Source of the DNA: Sorex araneus
Lineage: Eukaryota > Chordata > Mammalia > Eulipotyphla > Soricidae
NCBI RefSeq assembly: GCF_027595985.1
Contig: NC_073306.1
Location: forward strand, 83,935,599 to 83,999,598
Length of the DNA: 64,000 bases
Direction: 5' to 3'
Part shown: positions 49,801 to 53,559 of the stretch, piece by piece
Layout of the letters: each line of letters starts with the position of its first letter
Position numbering within the stretch: position 1 is the first letter of the stretch
The notes under the pieces: model-generated
Told to the model about the DNA's origin: nothing
Database searches by the model: none
The model's input: only the letters and a program-made list of their open reading frames with translations
Program-made: the position numbers and the translations under genes

Positions 49801-51818
49801 CTCCAGAGTGTTCAGGAGGACCCCGAGGCGGGCTCCGGGAGCACTCCTCCAGACCCCCGGGCGCCCCTCTCTCCTTGGCTCTGGCCTGGCCTGTCTTGGG
49901 GGCAGACGGGAGGGTTCTGGTCGATCTCTCCAGCCTCTCTCCCCCGCAGGAAGCGGCCCACCAGCGGTCGATGTGCCGACAGCAGGCCTGTGAGGCCCGG
50001 ACCCCCGCGCCCCTGCGCCGGCACCGCTCACTGTCGGCTCAGGCCCTCCTGCCGCTGGCGGAGAAGCAGCGCCGTGTCCTGCGCAACCTGCGCCGGCTCG
50101 AGGCCCTGGGGCTGGTCAGTGCCTGCGATGGCTATCAGGGCCTGGTGGACGAGCTGGCCAAGGTGACTGCTGCCGGCTGTGGAGCTGTGCACTGTGTGTG
50201 TCTGTGTGCCCGTATGTGTGCCTGTGCATGTGTGCGTGTGTGTGTCTGTGAATGACCCTGTGTGGCTGTATATGCACTTGTGAACCTGTGTCTGTCTGTC
50301 ATATGTGTGCCTGTGTCTCTGTGCACCTGTGTATGCCTGTGCTTGAGCCTGTGTGTGTGTATGAGCCTGTGTCTGTTGTGCCTGTGTCTATCATATGTGT
50401 ATTTGTGTGTGTGCATGTGTGTATGCCTATGTATGCACTCTGTGTCTGTGTGTGTGTGTGTGTGTCTGAGTGTGCATGTGTGTGTATCTTTGTAGGTGCC
50501 AGTCTATCTGTGTGTGTCTTCATACATGCATGTGTAGAGTATTAGCACCTTGAGGGCAGGCACCTGGTTAGTCAAGAACTTCAAGAACTGACCAGGGACT
50601 AACCAAGAACTAACTGGGACTGACCAGGAACTAACCGGGACTGACCAGGGACTAACCCGGACTGACCGAGGACTAACACACTCCCTGGGCCGCCCTAGGA
50701 CATCCGCCAGCAGCGGCGGCACCGACAGCGGCGCAGGGCGGAGCTGGTGAAGCTTCAGGCCACTGTCCAGGGCCTGGACGCCAAGGCCGCCTTCTATGAG
50801 GAGCAGGGTGACTACTACGCCCAGTATACCCGGGCCTGCCTGGACCACCTGGCCCCCAGCTCCAGGTAGGACACAGCCCGCCGAGAGCTCCCGGCTGCCC
50901 CTCGGCCCCGCACACACCATCCAGGCGGGGTCTCAGCCGCCTACATAGCCCCTGACTGAGAGCCTGCGTGGGGGCGCAGAGGGTTCAGGCCACCCATCTC
51001 CCGCCAGGGGTCCCGGCAGAGGGAAGAAGCAGCCAGCGCTCCACTACACGGCCGCCCAGCTCCTGGACAAGGGGGTGCTGGTGGAGATCGAGGACCTTCC
51101 TCAGTCGCAGTACGTGGCTCTGGGGGCACAGCTCGGCCCTCCTGGGGTGGGCAGCGTGGGGGCGGAGGGCCTCTGTGGGCGGGGTGGGGCAGCACAGAGC
51201 CCAGGGACAGCGCCAGCTCCCTGGAGAGAGAAGAGCTGCTTCCCGTGTGCTGCGCCTGGGGTGTATCCCTGGTGGAATGCTGGCGGGACCAGGAGTCTAG
51301 GGCCCCCTTCATACCCACTTTCCGGCAGTTTCAAAAATGTCATCTTTGACATCACCGCCGGGGACGAGGCGGGCAAATTTGAGGTCAACGCCAAGTTCCT
51401 GGGTGTGGACATGGAGCGGTTCCAGCTTCATTACCAGGTGAGCACCGCTCACTGCCCAGGCCTCTCCCCGCTGTGCCTGGGCTGGCCTCGGCCGGGGAAG
51501 AGCGGGGGGTCTGGGCCTGGCTCTAGGCCGAGGGCCTCCGTGGGAGGCTGTGTCCGGGGTGCAGTGAGGGGACCCCCAGCCTCTGGCTCTGGCCGAGGGG
51601 CTCTCCACTGTGCCCCTGTGTGGCAGGTCTCAGGGGCCACTCGACTGTTCTGGCAGTGCCTGCCGCCGGGCCTGGCGAGCGCTCACGCCTCTCCCCTGCC
51701 TTAGGACCTGCTCCAGCTCCAGTACGAGGGCGTGGCTGTCATGAAGCTCTTCAACAAGGCCAAGGTCAACGTCAACCTTCTCATCTTCCTCCTCAACAAG
51801 AAGTTTCTGCGCAAGTGA
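11234..51818 (+). CDS. IQGAP3: IQGAP3, IQ motif-containing GTPase-activating-like scaffold 3 (38 coding exons)
   Basis: The joined CDS is 4,887 nt encoding 1,628 residues (human 1,631 from memory). Order of regions: calponin-homology domain about residues 30-155 (actin binding); IQGAP coiled repeats about 205-660 (INEAVERG, INRAIHRG, INEALEQG, INQAIKEG, each followed by a short helix); WW-like segment with W668, Y679-Y680, W690 and P693; four IQ motifs about 731-841 (calmodulin/myosin light chain binding); RasGAP-related domain about 960-1290 containing YYRFLNPAVVAPD; RasGAP C-terminal domain about 1465-1628. IQGAPs bind active Rho/Ras-family GTPases without GAP activity and organise cortical actin; IQGAP3 is associated with proliferating cells. 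Every junction was checked for phase, and only intron 28 lacks a GT donor. The ATG has a strong Kozak context (A at -3, G at +4). Confidence 0.96.
11590..11700 (+). mobile_element. Ancient hAT-Charlie DNA transposon fragment (MER20/MER3-like)
   Basis: 'ggagcttgttaaaaatgcag' followed by a CCCACCT-type centre and 'ctgctccattaggtttggg' follows the typical MER20/MER3-like text. It lies in IQGAP3 intron 1. Confidence 0.5.
11740..12325 (-). mobile_element. SOR-type SINEs, intron 1
   Basis: 11740-11925 (with a TTTA run), a degraded piece at about 12000-12130, and 12165-12325. Confidence 0.75.
12387..12421. repeat. (CA)n microsatellite
   Basis: About 17 pure CA units in IQGAP3 intron 1. Confidence 0.95.
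12460..12835 (-). mobile_element. Two SOR-type SINEs, intron 1
   Basis: About 12460-12635 and 12640-12835; the second starts with a T24 run. Confidence 0.82.
12836..13500. other. Unique intron 1 sequence, nothing assigned
   Basis: No SINE, exon or recognised old repeat. Confidence 0.4.
13507..13532. repeat. (GT)n microsatellite
   Basis: About 13 GT units next to a truncated SINE. Confidence 0.95.
13537..13640 (-). mobile_element. Truncated SOR-type SINE
   Basis: 'ggccacacctggtggtgctc' onward, cut at the left edge of duplication copy A. Confidence 0.75.
13653..14050 (+). repeat. Direct duplication, copy A (two SINE heads plus unique spacer)
   Basis: Same series as copy B: SINE with AATAAATAAAA tail, about 80 bases of unique sequence beginning 'ttggcctttaacttcatcct', then a second SINE. 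Copy A stops inside the second SINE at 'ccaggtgtga' and runs into unrelated DNA. Confidence 0.9.
14060..14370 (-). mobile_element. Two SOR-type SINEs, intron 1
   Basis: 14072-14225 clear; 14226-14370 degraded. Confidence 0.65.
14470..15003. mobile_element. SOR-type SINEs, intron 1 (two +, one -)
   Basis: About 14470-14640 (+), 14645-14800 (+) and 14810-15003 (-). Confidence 0.75.
15028..15428 (+). repeat. Direct duplication, copy B
   Basis: Near-identical to copy A about 1.38 kb upstream, with only a few substitutions. Here the second SINE is complete and flanked by direct repeats 'agattctatgcatagg', so this is the ancestral site. Confidence 0.9.
15545..15715 (-). mobile_element. SOR-type SINE, intron 1
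   Basis: 'ttggggccacacttggtggtg' to 'gcctctctggcccc'. Confidence 0.78.
15866..16043 (-). mobile_element. Young SOR-type SINE, intron 1
   Basis: Near consensus, flanked by 'cacctctgacac' direct repeats. Confidence 0.9.
16436..16523 (+). CDS. IQGAP3: IQGAP3 exon 2 (codons 13-41)
   Basis: Preceded by a pyrimidine tract and CAG, followed by GTGAGC. Encodes YERLTAEEMDEQRRQNVAYQ to LCRLEEAKR, the lead-in to the calponin-homology domain. Intron 1 (5.2 kb) is the longest in the gene. Confidence 0.95.
16614..16807 (-). mobile_element. Young SOR-type SINE just after exon 2
   Basis: Near-consensus copy with a T27 run, flanked by perfect 'gaaagagcatctttt' direct repeats, 91 bases after the exon 2 donor. 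Confidence 0.92.
16855..17145 (-). mobile_element. Two diverged SOR-type SINEs, intron 2
   Basis: About 16855-16970 and 16980-17145. Confidence 0.7.
18066..18352 (-). pseudogene. COX7A2 processed pseudogene (5'-truncated, frameshifted)
   Basis: Minus-strand translation gives QEDNGIPV, then after a frame disruption LTVGGRADAMYQL and SFSKKQD, matching the mature part of cytochrome c oxidase subunit 7A2. After the stop comes a 3' UTR ending AATAAAGCAGTTTTTACTATG and a poly(A) tract (plus-strand T run 18066-18074). It has no introns and the reading frame is broken, so it is a dead retrocopy. Confidence 0.75.
18353..18735 (-). mobile_element. Two SOR-type SINEs beside the COX7A2 retrocopy
   Basis: About 18353-18535 and 18545-18735; the second is flanked by 'tggaatcttattt' repeats. 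Confidence 0.88.
18845..19340. mobile_element. SOR-type SINEs, intron 2 (+, -, -)
   Basis: About 18845-19015 (+), 19070-19240 (- and young, 'acaactgcatt' repeats) and 19255-19340 (- and partial). Confidence 0.82.
19395..19590 (+). mobile_element. SOR-type SINE, intron 2
   Basis: Head 'agaccagagcaataatacag', tail 'gacccaaaaagcaaagcaaa'. Confidence 0.82.
19755..19950 (-). mobile_element. Young SOR-type SINE, intron 2
   Basis: Flanked by 'tgagctactcaattcttt' direct repeats (18 bases). Confidence 0.92.
20255..20455 (-). mobile_element. SOR-type SINE inside L1
   Basis: Inserted within the third part of the L1 fragment, T/A-rich left side. Confidence 0.82.
20516..20735 (-). mobile_element. Degraded SOR-type SINE pieces
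   Basis: Partial matches at 20516-20605 and 20630-20735. Confidence 0.55.
21421..21577 (+). CDS. IQGAP3: IQGAP3 exon 3 (codons 42-94), CH domain
   Basis: Encodes WMEACLKEELPPPVELEESL and the hydrophobic CH helix GVLLAKLGHCFAPSVVPLKK. Donor GTGGGA at 21578; phase 0 end. Confidence 0.95.
21885..22275 (-). mobile_element. Two SOR-type SINEs, intron 3
   Basis: 21885-22000 (truncated) and 22100-22275. Confidence 0.8.
22358..22543 (-). mobile_element. Young SOR-type SINE 28 bases before exon 4
   Basis: Flanked by 'caaatagcctctctttcttt' direct repeats; the right repeat forms the polypyrimidine tract of the exon 4 acceptor. Confidence 0.92.
22572..22649 (+). CDS. IQGAP3: IQGAP3 exon 4 (codons 95-120), CH domain
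   Basis: Encodes ATGLHFRHTDNINFWLSAIA, the central CH-domain block with the NINFWL helix. Donor GTAATG at 22650. A young SINE sits only about 30 bases before the acceptor. Confidence 0.95.
22847..22900. repeat. (GT)n microsatellite, intron 4
   Basis: About 26 nearly pure GT units. Confidence 0.95.
23762..23838 (+). CDS. IQGAP3: IQGAP3 exon 5 (codons 121-145), CH domain
   Basis: Encodes TFFPETTDIYDKKNMPRVIY and CIHALS. Acceptor follows a C-rich tract; donor GTAGGA at 23839. Confidence 0.95.
24055..24182 (-). mobile_element. Degraded SOR-type SINE, intron 5
   Basis: 'cagtgctcaggcccc', a C17 run, then 'ggattgaacccgacttggcc' and 'ccctccgcccc'. Confidence 0.65.
24438..24505 (+). CDS. IQGAP3: IQGAP3 exon 6 (codons 146-168), end of CH domain
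   Basis: Encodes LFLFRLGLAPQIHDLYGKVK, the last CH helix and its exit. Donor GTATGT at 24506. Confidence 0.95.
24592..24705 (+). CDS. IQGAP3: IQGAP3 exon 7 (codons 169-206)
   Basis: Encodes AEELSNMASELAKYGLQLPA and FSKIGGILANELSVDEAA. Donor GTAGGC at 24706. Confidence 0.95.
24877..25055 (+). CDS. IQGAP3: IQGAP3 exon 8 (codons 207-266), first IQGAP repeat
   Basis: Encodes VHAAVLAINEAVERGVAEDT, then LAALQNPNALLENLRVPLAA. This is the INxA(I/V)xxG...L..L..P pattern of the IQGAP repeats. Donor GTAAGG; phase 0 end. Confidence 0.95.
25180..25360 (+). mobile_element. SOR-type SINE, intron 8
   Basis: 'ggatggagtgatagtacagc' head and 'gacccaaaaagccaaaaaga' tail. Confidence 0.88.
25633..25711 (+). CDS. 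IQGAP3: IQGAP3 exon 9 (codons 267-292)
   Basis: Encodes GAGDSSDIYDCYLTQAEIQG and NINQVN. The exon start is diverged from what I recall of the human protein; DIYD.YLTQAEIQGNIN is conserved. Donor GTAAGA. Confidence 0.94.
26106..26269 (+). CDS. IQGAP3: IQGAP3 exon 10 (codons 293-347), IQGAP repeat
   Basis: Encodes VHGALEAVDEALEQQSAEAL and DPALALQAVRRDSAAWYLQQ. Acceptor preceded by a T-rich tract; donor GTCAGC. Confidence 0.95.
26834..26921 (+). CDS. IQGAP3: IQGAP3 exon 11 (codons 348-376)
   Basis: Encodes ELGLMELLEKEEVQAGVAAA and NSRADQDRA, a charged helical linker between repeats. Donor GTGAGT. Confidence 0.95.
27150..27335 (-). mobile_element. SOR-type SINE, intron 11
   Basis: 'tgcacctggcggtgctcag' to 'ttatttccctggccc'. 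Confidence 0.78.
27730..27893 (+). CDS. IQGAP3: IQGAP3 exon 12 (codons 377-431), IQGAP repeat
   Basis: Encodes MLQAVQRINRAIHRGVAADT to LAVLQRQQQG. Same 164-nt length as exons 10, 15 and 25; 10, 12 and 15 encode the repeat unit, suggesting exon duplication in IQGAP ancestry. Donor GTAAGC. Confidence 0.95.
28625..28785 (+). mobile_element. SOR-type SINE, intron 12
   Basis: Runs directly into the (GA)n tract at its tail. A degraded plus copy may also lie at 27900-28065. Confidence 0.75.
28786..28978. repeat. (GA)n and purine-rich repeat, intron 12
   Basis: About 33 GA units, then imperfect GAGAAAAGAGAGGGA repeats; starts in the tail of a plus-strand SINE. Confidence 0.95.
29295..29590. mobile_element. 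SOR-type SINEs, intron 12 (+ then -)
   Basis: About 29295-29445 (+) and 29470-29590 (-), both diverged. Confidence 0.65.
29930..30090 (-). mobile_element. SOR-type SINE, intron 12
   Basis: 'gggccacgcccagcaatgctc' to 'gtgctcctgcccc', with an internal deletion. Confidence 0.8.
30220..30377 (+). CDS. IQGAP3: IQGAP3 exon 13 (codons 432-483), IQGAP repeat
   Basis: Encodes ALSQEELFVAVEMLSAVVLI then NQALEARDTSGFWSTLVHPA. Donor GTGAGG at 30378. Confidence 0.95.
31169..31585. repeat. IQGAP3: GT/TGTC-rich tract, intron 13
   Basis: About 415 bases of imperfect GTGTGT/TCTGTGTG ending 31 bases before exon 14. Confidence 0.95.
31617..31729 (+). CDS. IQGAP3: IQGAP3 exon 14 (codons 484-521)
   Basis: Encodes YFSALRQLREERGDMLSWND and LQAAVSRVNARVQEETD. 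The acceptor lies about 31 bases after a 400-bp GT-rich tract. Donor GTGAGT at 31730. Confidence 0.94.
31806..31969 (+). CDS. IQGAP3: IQGAP3 exon 15 (codons 522-576), IQGAP repeat
   Basis: Encodes QVLAVSLINEALEQGDPNKT and SALLLPAAGLDQLSLPVAPR. Only a 76-bp intron separates it from exon 14. Donor GTGAGC. Confidence 0.95.
32666..32756 (+). CDS. IQGAP3: IQGAP3 exon 16 (codons 577-606)
   Basis: Encodes ETGDPGAVLWLNEIRQEVLK and ANEDTDAAQR. Donor GTATGG. Confidence 0.95.
33110..33385 (-). mobile_element. Diverged SOR-type SINEs, intron 16
   Basis: A degraded piece about 33110-33220 and a clearer one 33225-33385. Confidence 0.65.
33543..33710 (+). CDS. IQGAP3: IQGAP3 exon 17 (codons 607-662), IQGAP repeat
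   Basis: Encodes MALGVAAINQAIKEGRAAQT and RVLRNPAVALRGVLPDCAHG. Donor GTAACA. Confidence 0.95.
33788..33927 (+). CDS. IQGAP3: IQGAP3 exon 18 (codons 663-709), WW-like segment
   Basis: Encodes a WW-type module: ALWVPHDLQDGTTYYLHLQS then FQGTWAQPRG. The two tryptophans (668, 690) are 22 residues apart with a YY pair between and a proline after the second, as in WW domains. WW domains bind proline-rich ligands. Intron 17 is 77 bp. Confidence 0.95.
34031..34201 (+). CDS. IQGAP3: IQGAP3 exon 19 (codons 710-766), IQ motif 1 and start of IQ2
   Basis: Encodes FVIRLQARLRGFLARQAFSE (IQ1) and ends AVLTIQ, the first half of IQ2. Phase 0 end directly after the Gln of IQ2. Donor GTGACA. Confidence 0.95.
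34600..35127 (-). mobile_element. Three SOR-type SINEs, intron 19
   Basis: About 34610-34750, 34790-34940 and 34945-35127 (last near consensus). Confidence 0.85.
35180..35360 (-). mobile_element. SOR-type SINE, intron 19
   Basis: 'gggccacaccaggtggtgctc' to 'ctagctccccagccc'. Confidence 0.8.
35600..35935 (+). mobile_element. Two diverged SOR-type SINEs, intron 19
   Basis: About 35605-35750 and 35785-35935. Confidence 0.65.
36920..37105 (-). mobile_element. SOR-type SINE, intron 19
   Basis: Near-consensus body 'caggaattacccctggcggt'. Confidence 0.88.
37939..38022 (+). CDS. IQGAP3: IQGAP3 exon 20 (codons 767-794), IQ2/IQ3
   Basis: 84 nt, phase 0 to 0. Encodes ACWRGYRQRKIYRERLRFLR and ends AVIK, so it supplies the second half of IQ2 and the first residues of IQ3. 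Confidence 0.95.
38080..38255 (-). mobile_element. SOR-type SINE, intron 20
   Basis: Fills most of the 282-bp intron between the IQ-motif exons 20 and 21, ending about 50 bases before the exon 21 acceptor. Confidence 0.85.
38305..38376 (+). CDS. IQGAP3: IQGAP3 exon 21 (codons 795-818), IQ3
   Basis: 72 nt, phase 0 to 0. Encodes IQAWTRMWAARRRYRRRLGY and FQKN. It could be skipped without changing frame. Confidence 0.95.
38457..38526 (+). CDS. IQGAP3: IQGAP3 exon 22 (codons 819-841), IQ4
   Basis: Encodes VSAVVKIQAFFRARRARGDY and RTL. Donor GTAACG; 80-bp upstream intron. Confidence 0.95.
38943..38998. repeat. 23-bp two-copy tandem repeat
   Basis: Two adjacent copies of 'tggcccagctctcccacctc' plus 'cct', with a partial third. 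Confidence 0.85.
39500..40000. mobile_element. SOR-type SINEs, intron 22 (+, +, -)
   Basis: About 39505-39625 (+), 39640-39780 (+) and 39845-40000 (-). Confidence 0.65.
40775..40970 (+). mobile_element. SOR-type SINE, intron 22
   Basis: 'ggggctggagtgatagcaca' head and an A17 tail after 'tatgacccaaaaag'. Confidence 0.9.
41206..41414 (+). CDS. IQGAP3: IQGAP3 exon 23 (codons 842-911)
   Basis: Encodes HPPLSVVRRFAHLLNQSHQD, a helical stretch, and LNLMDIKIGLLVKNRITLQ. Links the IQ region to the RasGAP-related domain. Confidence 0.95.
41896..42045 (+). CDS. IQGAP3: IQGAP3 exon 24 (codons 912-961)
   Basis: 150 nt, phase 0 to 0. Encodes EVVSHCKKLTKKNKEQLSDM and KEKRQKLEAYQHLFYLLQ. Confidence 0.95.
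42252..42415 (+). CDS. IQGAP3: IQGAP3 exon 25 (codons 962-1015), RasGAP-related domain
   Basis: Encodes TQPIYLARLIFQMPQNKTTK and YLLLQLFRTALREEIK. Donor GTAGGT at 42416. Confidence 0.95.
42625..42955 (-). mobile_element. Two SOR-type SINEs, intron 25
   Basis: About 42635-42805 and 42815-42955. Confidence 0.78.
43188..43412 (+). CDS. IQGAP3: IQGAP3 exon 26 (codons 1016-1090), RasGAP-related domain
   Basis: Encodes SKVEQPQDMVTGNPTVVRLV and FYRNGRGQSALREILGKVIQ. T1031 (43231-43233) occupies the position where active RasGAPs carry the arginine finger, as in other IQGAPs, so GTP-hydrolysis stimulation is not expected. Confidence 0.95.
44335..44475 (+). CDS. IQGAP3: IQGAP3 exon 27 (codons 1091-1137), RasGAP-related domain
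   Basis: Encodes HLPYDVTPEQALSHPEVQRR and FLVAILSSVDQIP. Donor GTACGT at 44476 is fixed by the phase-2 junction with exon 28. Confidence 0.95.
44730..45320 (+). mobile_element. Three SOR-type SINEs, intron 27
   Basis: About 44735-44900, 44905-45090 and 45160-45320. Confidence 0.72.
46142..46226 (+). CDS. IQGAP3: IQGAP3 exon 28 (codons 1138-1166), non-canonical GC donor
   Basis: Encodes YGMRYVAKVLQSALAEKFPD and CSEDEIYK. The frame requires the exon to end at AAG (46226), giving donor GCAGGT at 46227-46232. The nearest GT, four bases on, would shift the frame into exon 29. Confidence 0.93.
46458..46690 (+). CDS. IQGAP3: IQGAP3 exon 29 (codons 1167-1243), RasGAP-related core
   Basis: Encodes VVGNLLYYRFLNPAVVAPDA, the RasGAP signature helix, and AVAQLLQHAAAGKAFSGASR. 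Very GC-rich. Donor GTCCTG is weak but phase-consistent. Confidence 0.95.
46957..47089 (+). CDS. IQGAP3: IQGAP3 exon 30 (codons 1244-1288)
   Basis: Encodes RFICRACQVPEPEERFAMDE and YSDMVAVAKPLVYITVGELV. Donor GTGAGA at 47090. Confidence 0.95.
47188..47290 (+). CDS. IQGAP3: IQGAP3 exon 31 (codons 1289-1322)
   Basis: Encodes LLREHQDGLAPDHCDPLHEL and LEDLGEPPTVADLV. Donor GTATGG at 47291. Confidence 0.95.
47703..47845. repeat. IQGAP3: TGTCTGTG-rich tract, intron 31 (first half)
   Basis: Imperfect TGTGTCTGTG repeats, split from the second half by a SINE. Confidence 0.9.
47846..48015 (-). mobile_element. SOR-type SINE splitting a TGTCTG tract
   Basis: Inserted into the intron 31 simple repeat. 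Confidence 0.85.
48016..48165. repeat. IQGAP3: TGTCTGTG-rich tract, intron 31 (second half)
   Basis: Continues the tract interrupted at 47845 and ends about 15 bases before exon 32. Confidence 0.9.
48180..48306 (+). CDS. IQGAP3: IQGAP3 exon 32 (codons 1323-1364)
   Basis: Encodes DNIPEDGNMDLNRLEVSLRL and TSKFEGLEVDAEEPSVQGLL. The acceptor follows a long TGTG/TCTG-rich tract. Donor GTGGGT. Confidence 0.93.
48775..48965 (-). mobile_element. Diverged SOR-type SINE, intron 32
   Basis: 'gccgcatccgcagtgtccag' to 'ctgcagtgtctccagtc'; another degraded copy may lie at 48570-48770. Confidence 0.65.
49490..49577 (+). CDS. IQGAP3: IQGAP3 exon 33 (codons 1365-1394)
   Basis: Encodes TKQMLVAILQFHPGDSIPEL and LSLPPSSEQ. 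Donor GTGAGA. Confidence 0.95.
49950..50162 (+). CDS. IQGAP3: IQGAP3 exon 34 (codons 1395-1465)
   Basis: 213 nt, phase 0 to 0. Encodes EAAHQRSMCRQQACEARTPA, the basic RRHRSLSAQALLPLAEKQRR and GYQGLVDELAK. A GT-rich tract starts about 27 bases after its donor. Confidence 0.95.
50189..50535. repeat. IQGAP3: GT-rich tract, intron 34
   Basis: Imperfect TGTGTGCCTGTG repeats beginning about 27 bases after the exon 34 donor. Confidence 0.95.
50586..50680 (+). repeat. ~20-bp minisatellite before exon 35
   Basis: About five degenerate units of the type GACTGACCAGGGACTAACCC. Each carries CTGAC and CTAAC, both branch-point-like. Confidence 0.85.
50699..50865 (+). CDS. IQGAP3: IQGAP3 exon 35 (codons 1466-1520), RasGAP C-terminal domain
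   Basis: Encodes DIRQQRRHRQRRRAELVKLQ and YEEQGDYYAQYTRACLDHLA. The acceptor is preceded by a minisatellite rich in CTAAC/CTGAC; the last CTAAC places a branch A 23 bases before the exon. Confidence 0.95.
51008..51109 (+). CDS. IQGAP3: IQGAP3 exon 36 (codons 1521-1554)
   Basis: Encodes GPGRGKKQPALHYTAAQLLD and KGVLVEIEDLPQS. Donor GTACGT at 51110. Confidence 0.95.
51329..51437 (+). CDS. IQGAP3: IQGAP3 exon 37 (codons 1555-1591)
   Basis: Encodes FKNVIFDITAGDEAGKFEVN and AKFLGVDMERFQLHYQ, the conserved RGCT beta-rich core. Donor GTGAGC. Confidence 0.96.
51705..51818 (+). CDS. IQGAP3: IQGAP3 exon 38 coding part (codons 1592-1628 and stop)
   Basis: Encodes DLLQLQYEGVAVMKLFNKAK and ends LNKKFLRK followed by TGA at 51816-51818. 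Confidence 0.96.
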   Translation, partial: DLLQLQYEGVAVMKLFNKAKVNVNLLIFLLNKKFLRK

Positions 51819-52615
51819 CGGCAGCTGGGTCCTGCCCGCGCCCCTCACTCGCTCCTGGCTGGGTGCGCATCCTCGCGAGGACGCCCAAAGCCCACCTGGC
51901 AGGGCTGCACGCGGTCTGCTCTGGCCAGGCAGGACAGTCTCAGGCTGAAGGAGCTCCTGTGCCTCATCTGTCCCCGGGCCCCAGGGTAGGCCTGGAGAAG
52001 CTGTTGTCAGAGGGTGTCTGCCCTCCTGGGGCCACCTGGATGCTCCCCACACACCCTGACAGCCCTGCAGCTGGATCTCCCCCTGCAGGCTCCCCACCCC
52101 CGACCCACCGTGTCAGCACATGCGGAGACCCAGGCGGCTGGGGCGCTGGTTCACGCCTCCCACCTGTCACCCATTCCTTTTCTCGTGGTCTGCTGTATAT
52201 ATGTGTCACTGGGGTATTTATTCTCTCTCCCTCCCCTACGTTCAGGATCACTGTGCACTCCTAACCAGGGGCTGGATCCCTCCCTCTGCGCTCTCCCCAG
52301 ACTCATGCCCGTCCCCTGGAGAGGCCCCTGGCTGGGGGCCGTTGGTGCCCTGCTCCTGTGTGTGCTGTCCCCGCTGCCCGTCTCCCTTTGTCCTCTCCCT
52401 GGACTCGTGCCTGAGCGGTGCCTTGTAGCAATTTTGGCAGGGGGTGGGGTGGGGAGTGGTAGTGGTCTATGGCCAAAAGAATGAGGGGACAGCTGGGCGG
52501 TTCTGAGTGTCCTGCAGACTTGTCTCTGCTGTTTCTCTTGTCCCCACATCCATTCCACTCCCTGACCCCGTGGTCCTTGTGATTTCATTTTAATAAAAGC
52601 AACTGTCACCCCGCG
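51819..52615 (+). other. IQGAP3: IQGAP3 3' untranslated region
   Basis: SINE-free, C/T-rich sequence from the TGA to just past the AATAAA at 52592-52597. The end is inferred as about 10-25 bases after the signal. Confidence 0.75.
52592..52597 (+). terminator. IQGAP3: IQGAP3 polyadenylation signal AATAAA
   Basis: Canonical hexamer in 'tttaataaaagcaac', about 775 bases after the stop codon, followed by a T-rich element. Confidence 0.8.
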
Positions 52616-52764
52616 TCTTTCGGTCCCTCCACCTGGGGTGGGGTCTTCCCTGAGAGAGCTGGGGAGTCCCTGCTGCAGCCACCACAGCCTGGCGCCCACT
52701 CAGCATTGGGTGGACGAGGCGTGGACATGTCCAGGTGCAGCGGAGAGGGAGGAAGCTTTGGTTT

Positions 52765-52870
52765 CTGTTCTTTTTTTTTTGCCAGGGGTGGGGTTGCTGG
52801 GGCCACTTCAGGCTCTGCTCAGGGATCACTTCAGATTCTGTGCTCAGGGATCACTCCTGGAGCTGTTCAG
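52765..52870 (-). mobile_element. Truncated SOR-type SINE after IQGAP3
   Basis: Only the 'caggctctgctcagggatca' part remains. Confidence 0.6.
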
Positions 52871-53559
52871 TGTGTGTCAGTTTGTGTCAGCAGGGGCCCT
52901 AATTTCTGTTCTCTGTTCTCTGTCCTCCCCTCACACTGGCTGCAGGCATAGGCTGGGGCCAGGCCTGCCGCAGCTGCTGTGCCCACATCCCCAGCAGGTT
53001 CTTTTCCAAAGCCTTGGAAGTGCCACACTCTGATCAAAATCCCCTTTCCAGGGGCCAGAGACAGCCCCATCCCACCTCCCAAAGATAACCAAGTCCCCTT
53101 TCTATAGAAAGGGCCCCCAACCCCGCTTTCGGGAACAGGTGGGCATCTGTGAATAGGGGACAGTGACCCCACACTCCAGCCCAGAGCCCCAGGTTTGCCT
53201 CTCACAGCCCGTCTTCCTGCTGTCCATGTCATCTGTCACTCGACTGTCCTGTTGTCGCACATTCTCCGACACGCCCTCCCCTTAGCACATCCCAGTGGAG
53301 CCTTCAGATGCCACCTCACTCGGGTGACAGTGACACAGAGCAGCGGGCCAGTGTCATCAGTGCCCCAGTGCTTCTCCACCAGCCCCACCCATGTTCCTGA
53401 GGCACTGCCCAGGGCCGGGGGCTGCCCCCCCCCCCCCGCCGCACTAGCTCTCTGGCCAGGCGCAGGGGGGGATTTGAGCCCCGAGGGCTGTGGGGAAGGG
53501 AAGCAGGGCCAGTAAGAACTGAGTCAGCTGCAGCGCCCCGGCAAGTGTCACCAGTTTCA
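52871..53559. other. Unique intergenic sequence
   Basis: No gene or clear repeat. A C14 run lies near 53427. Confidence 0.4.
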
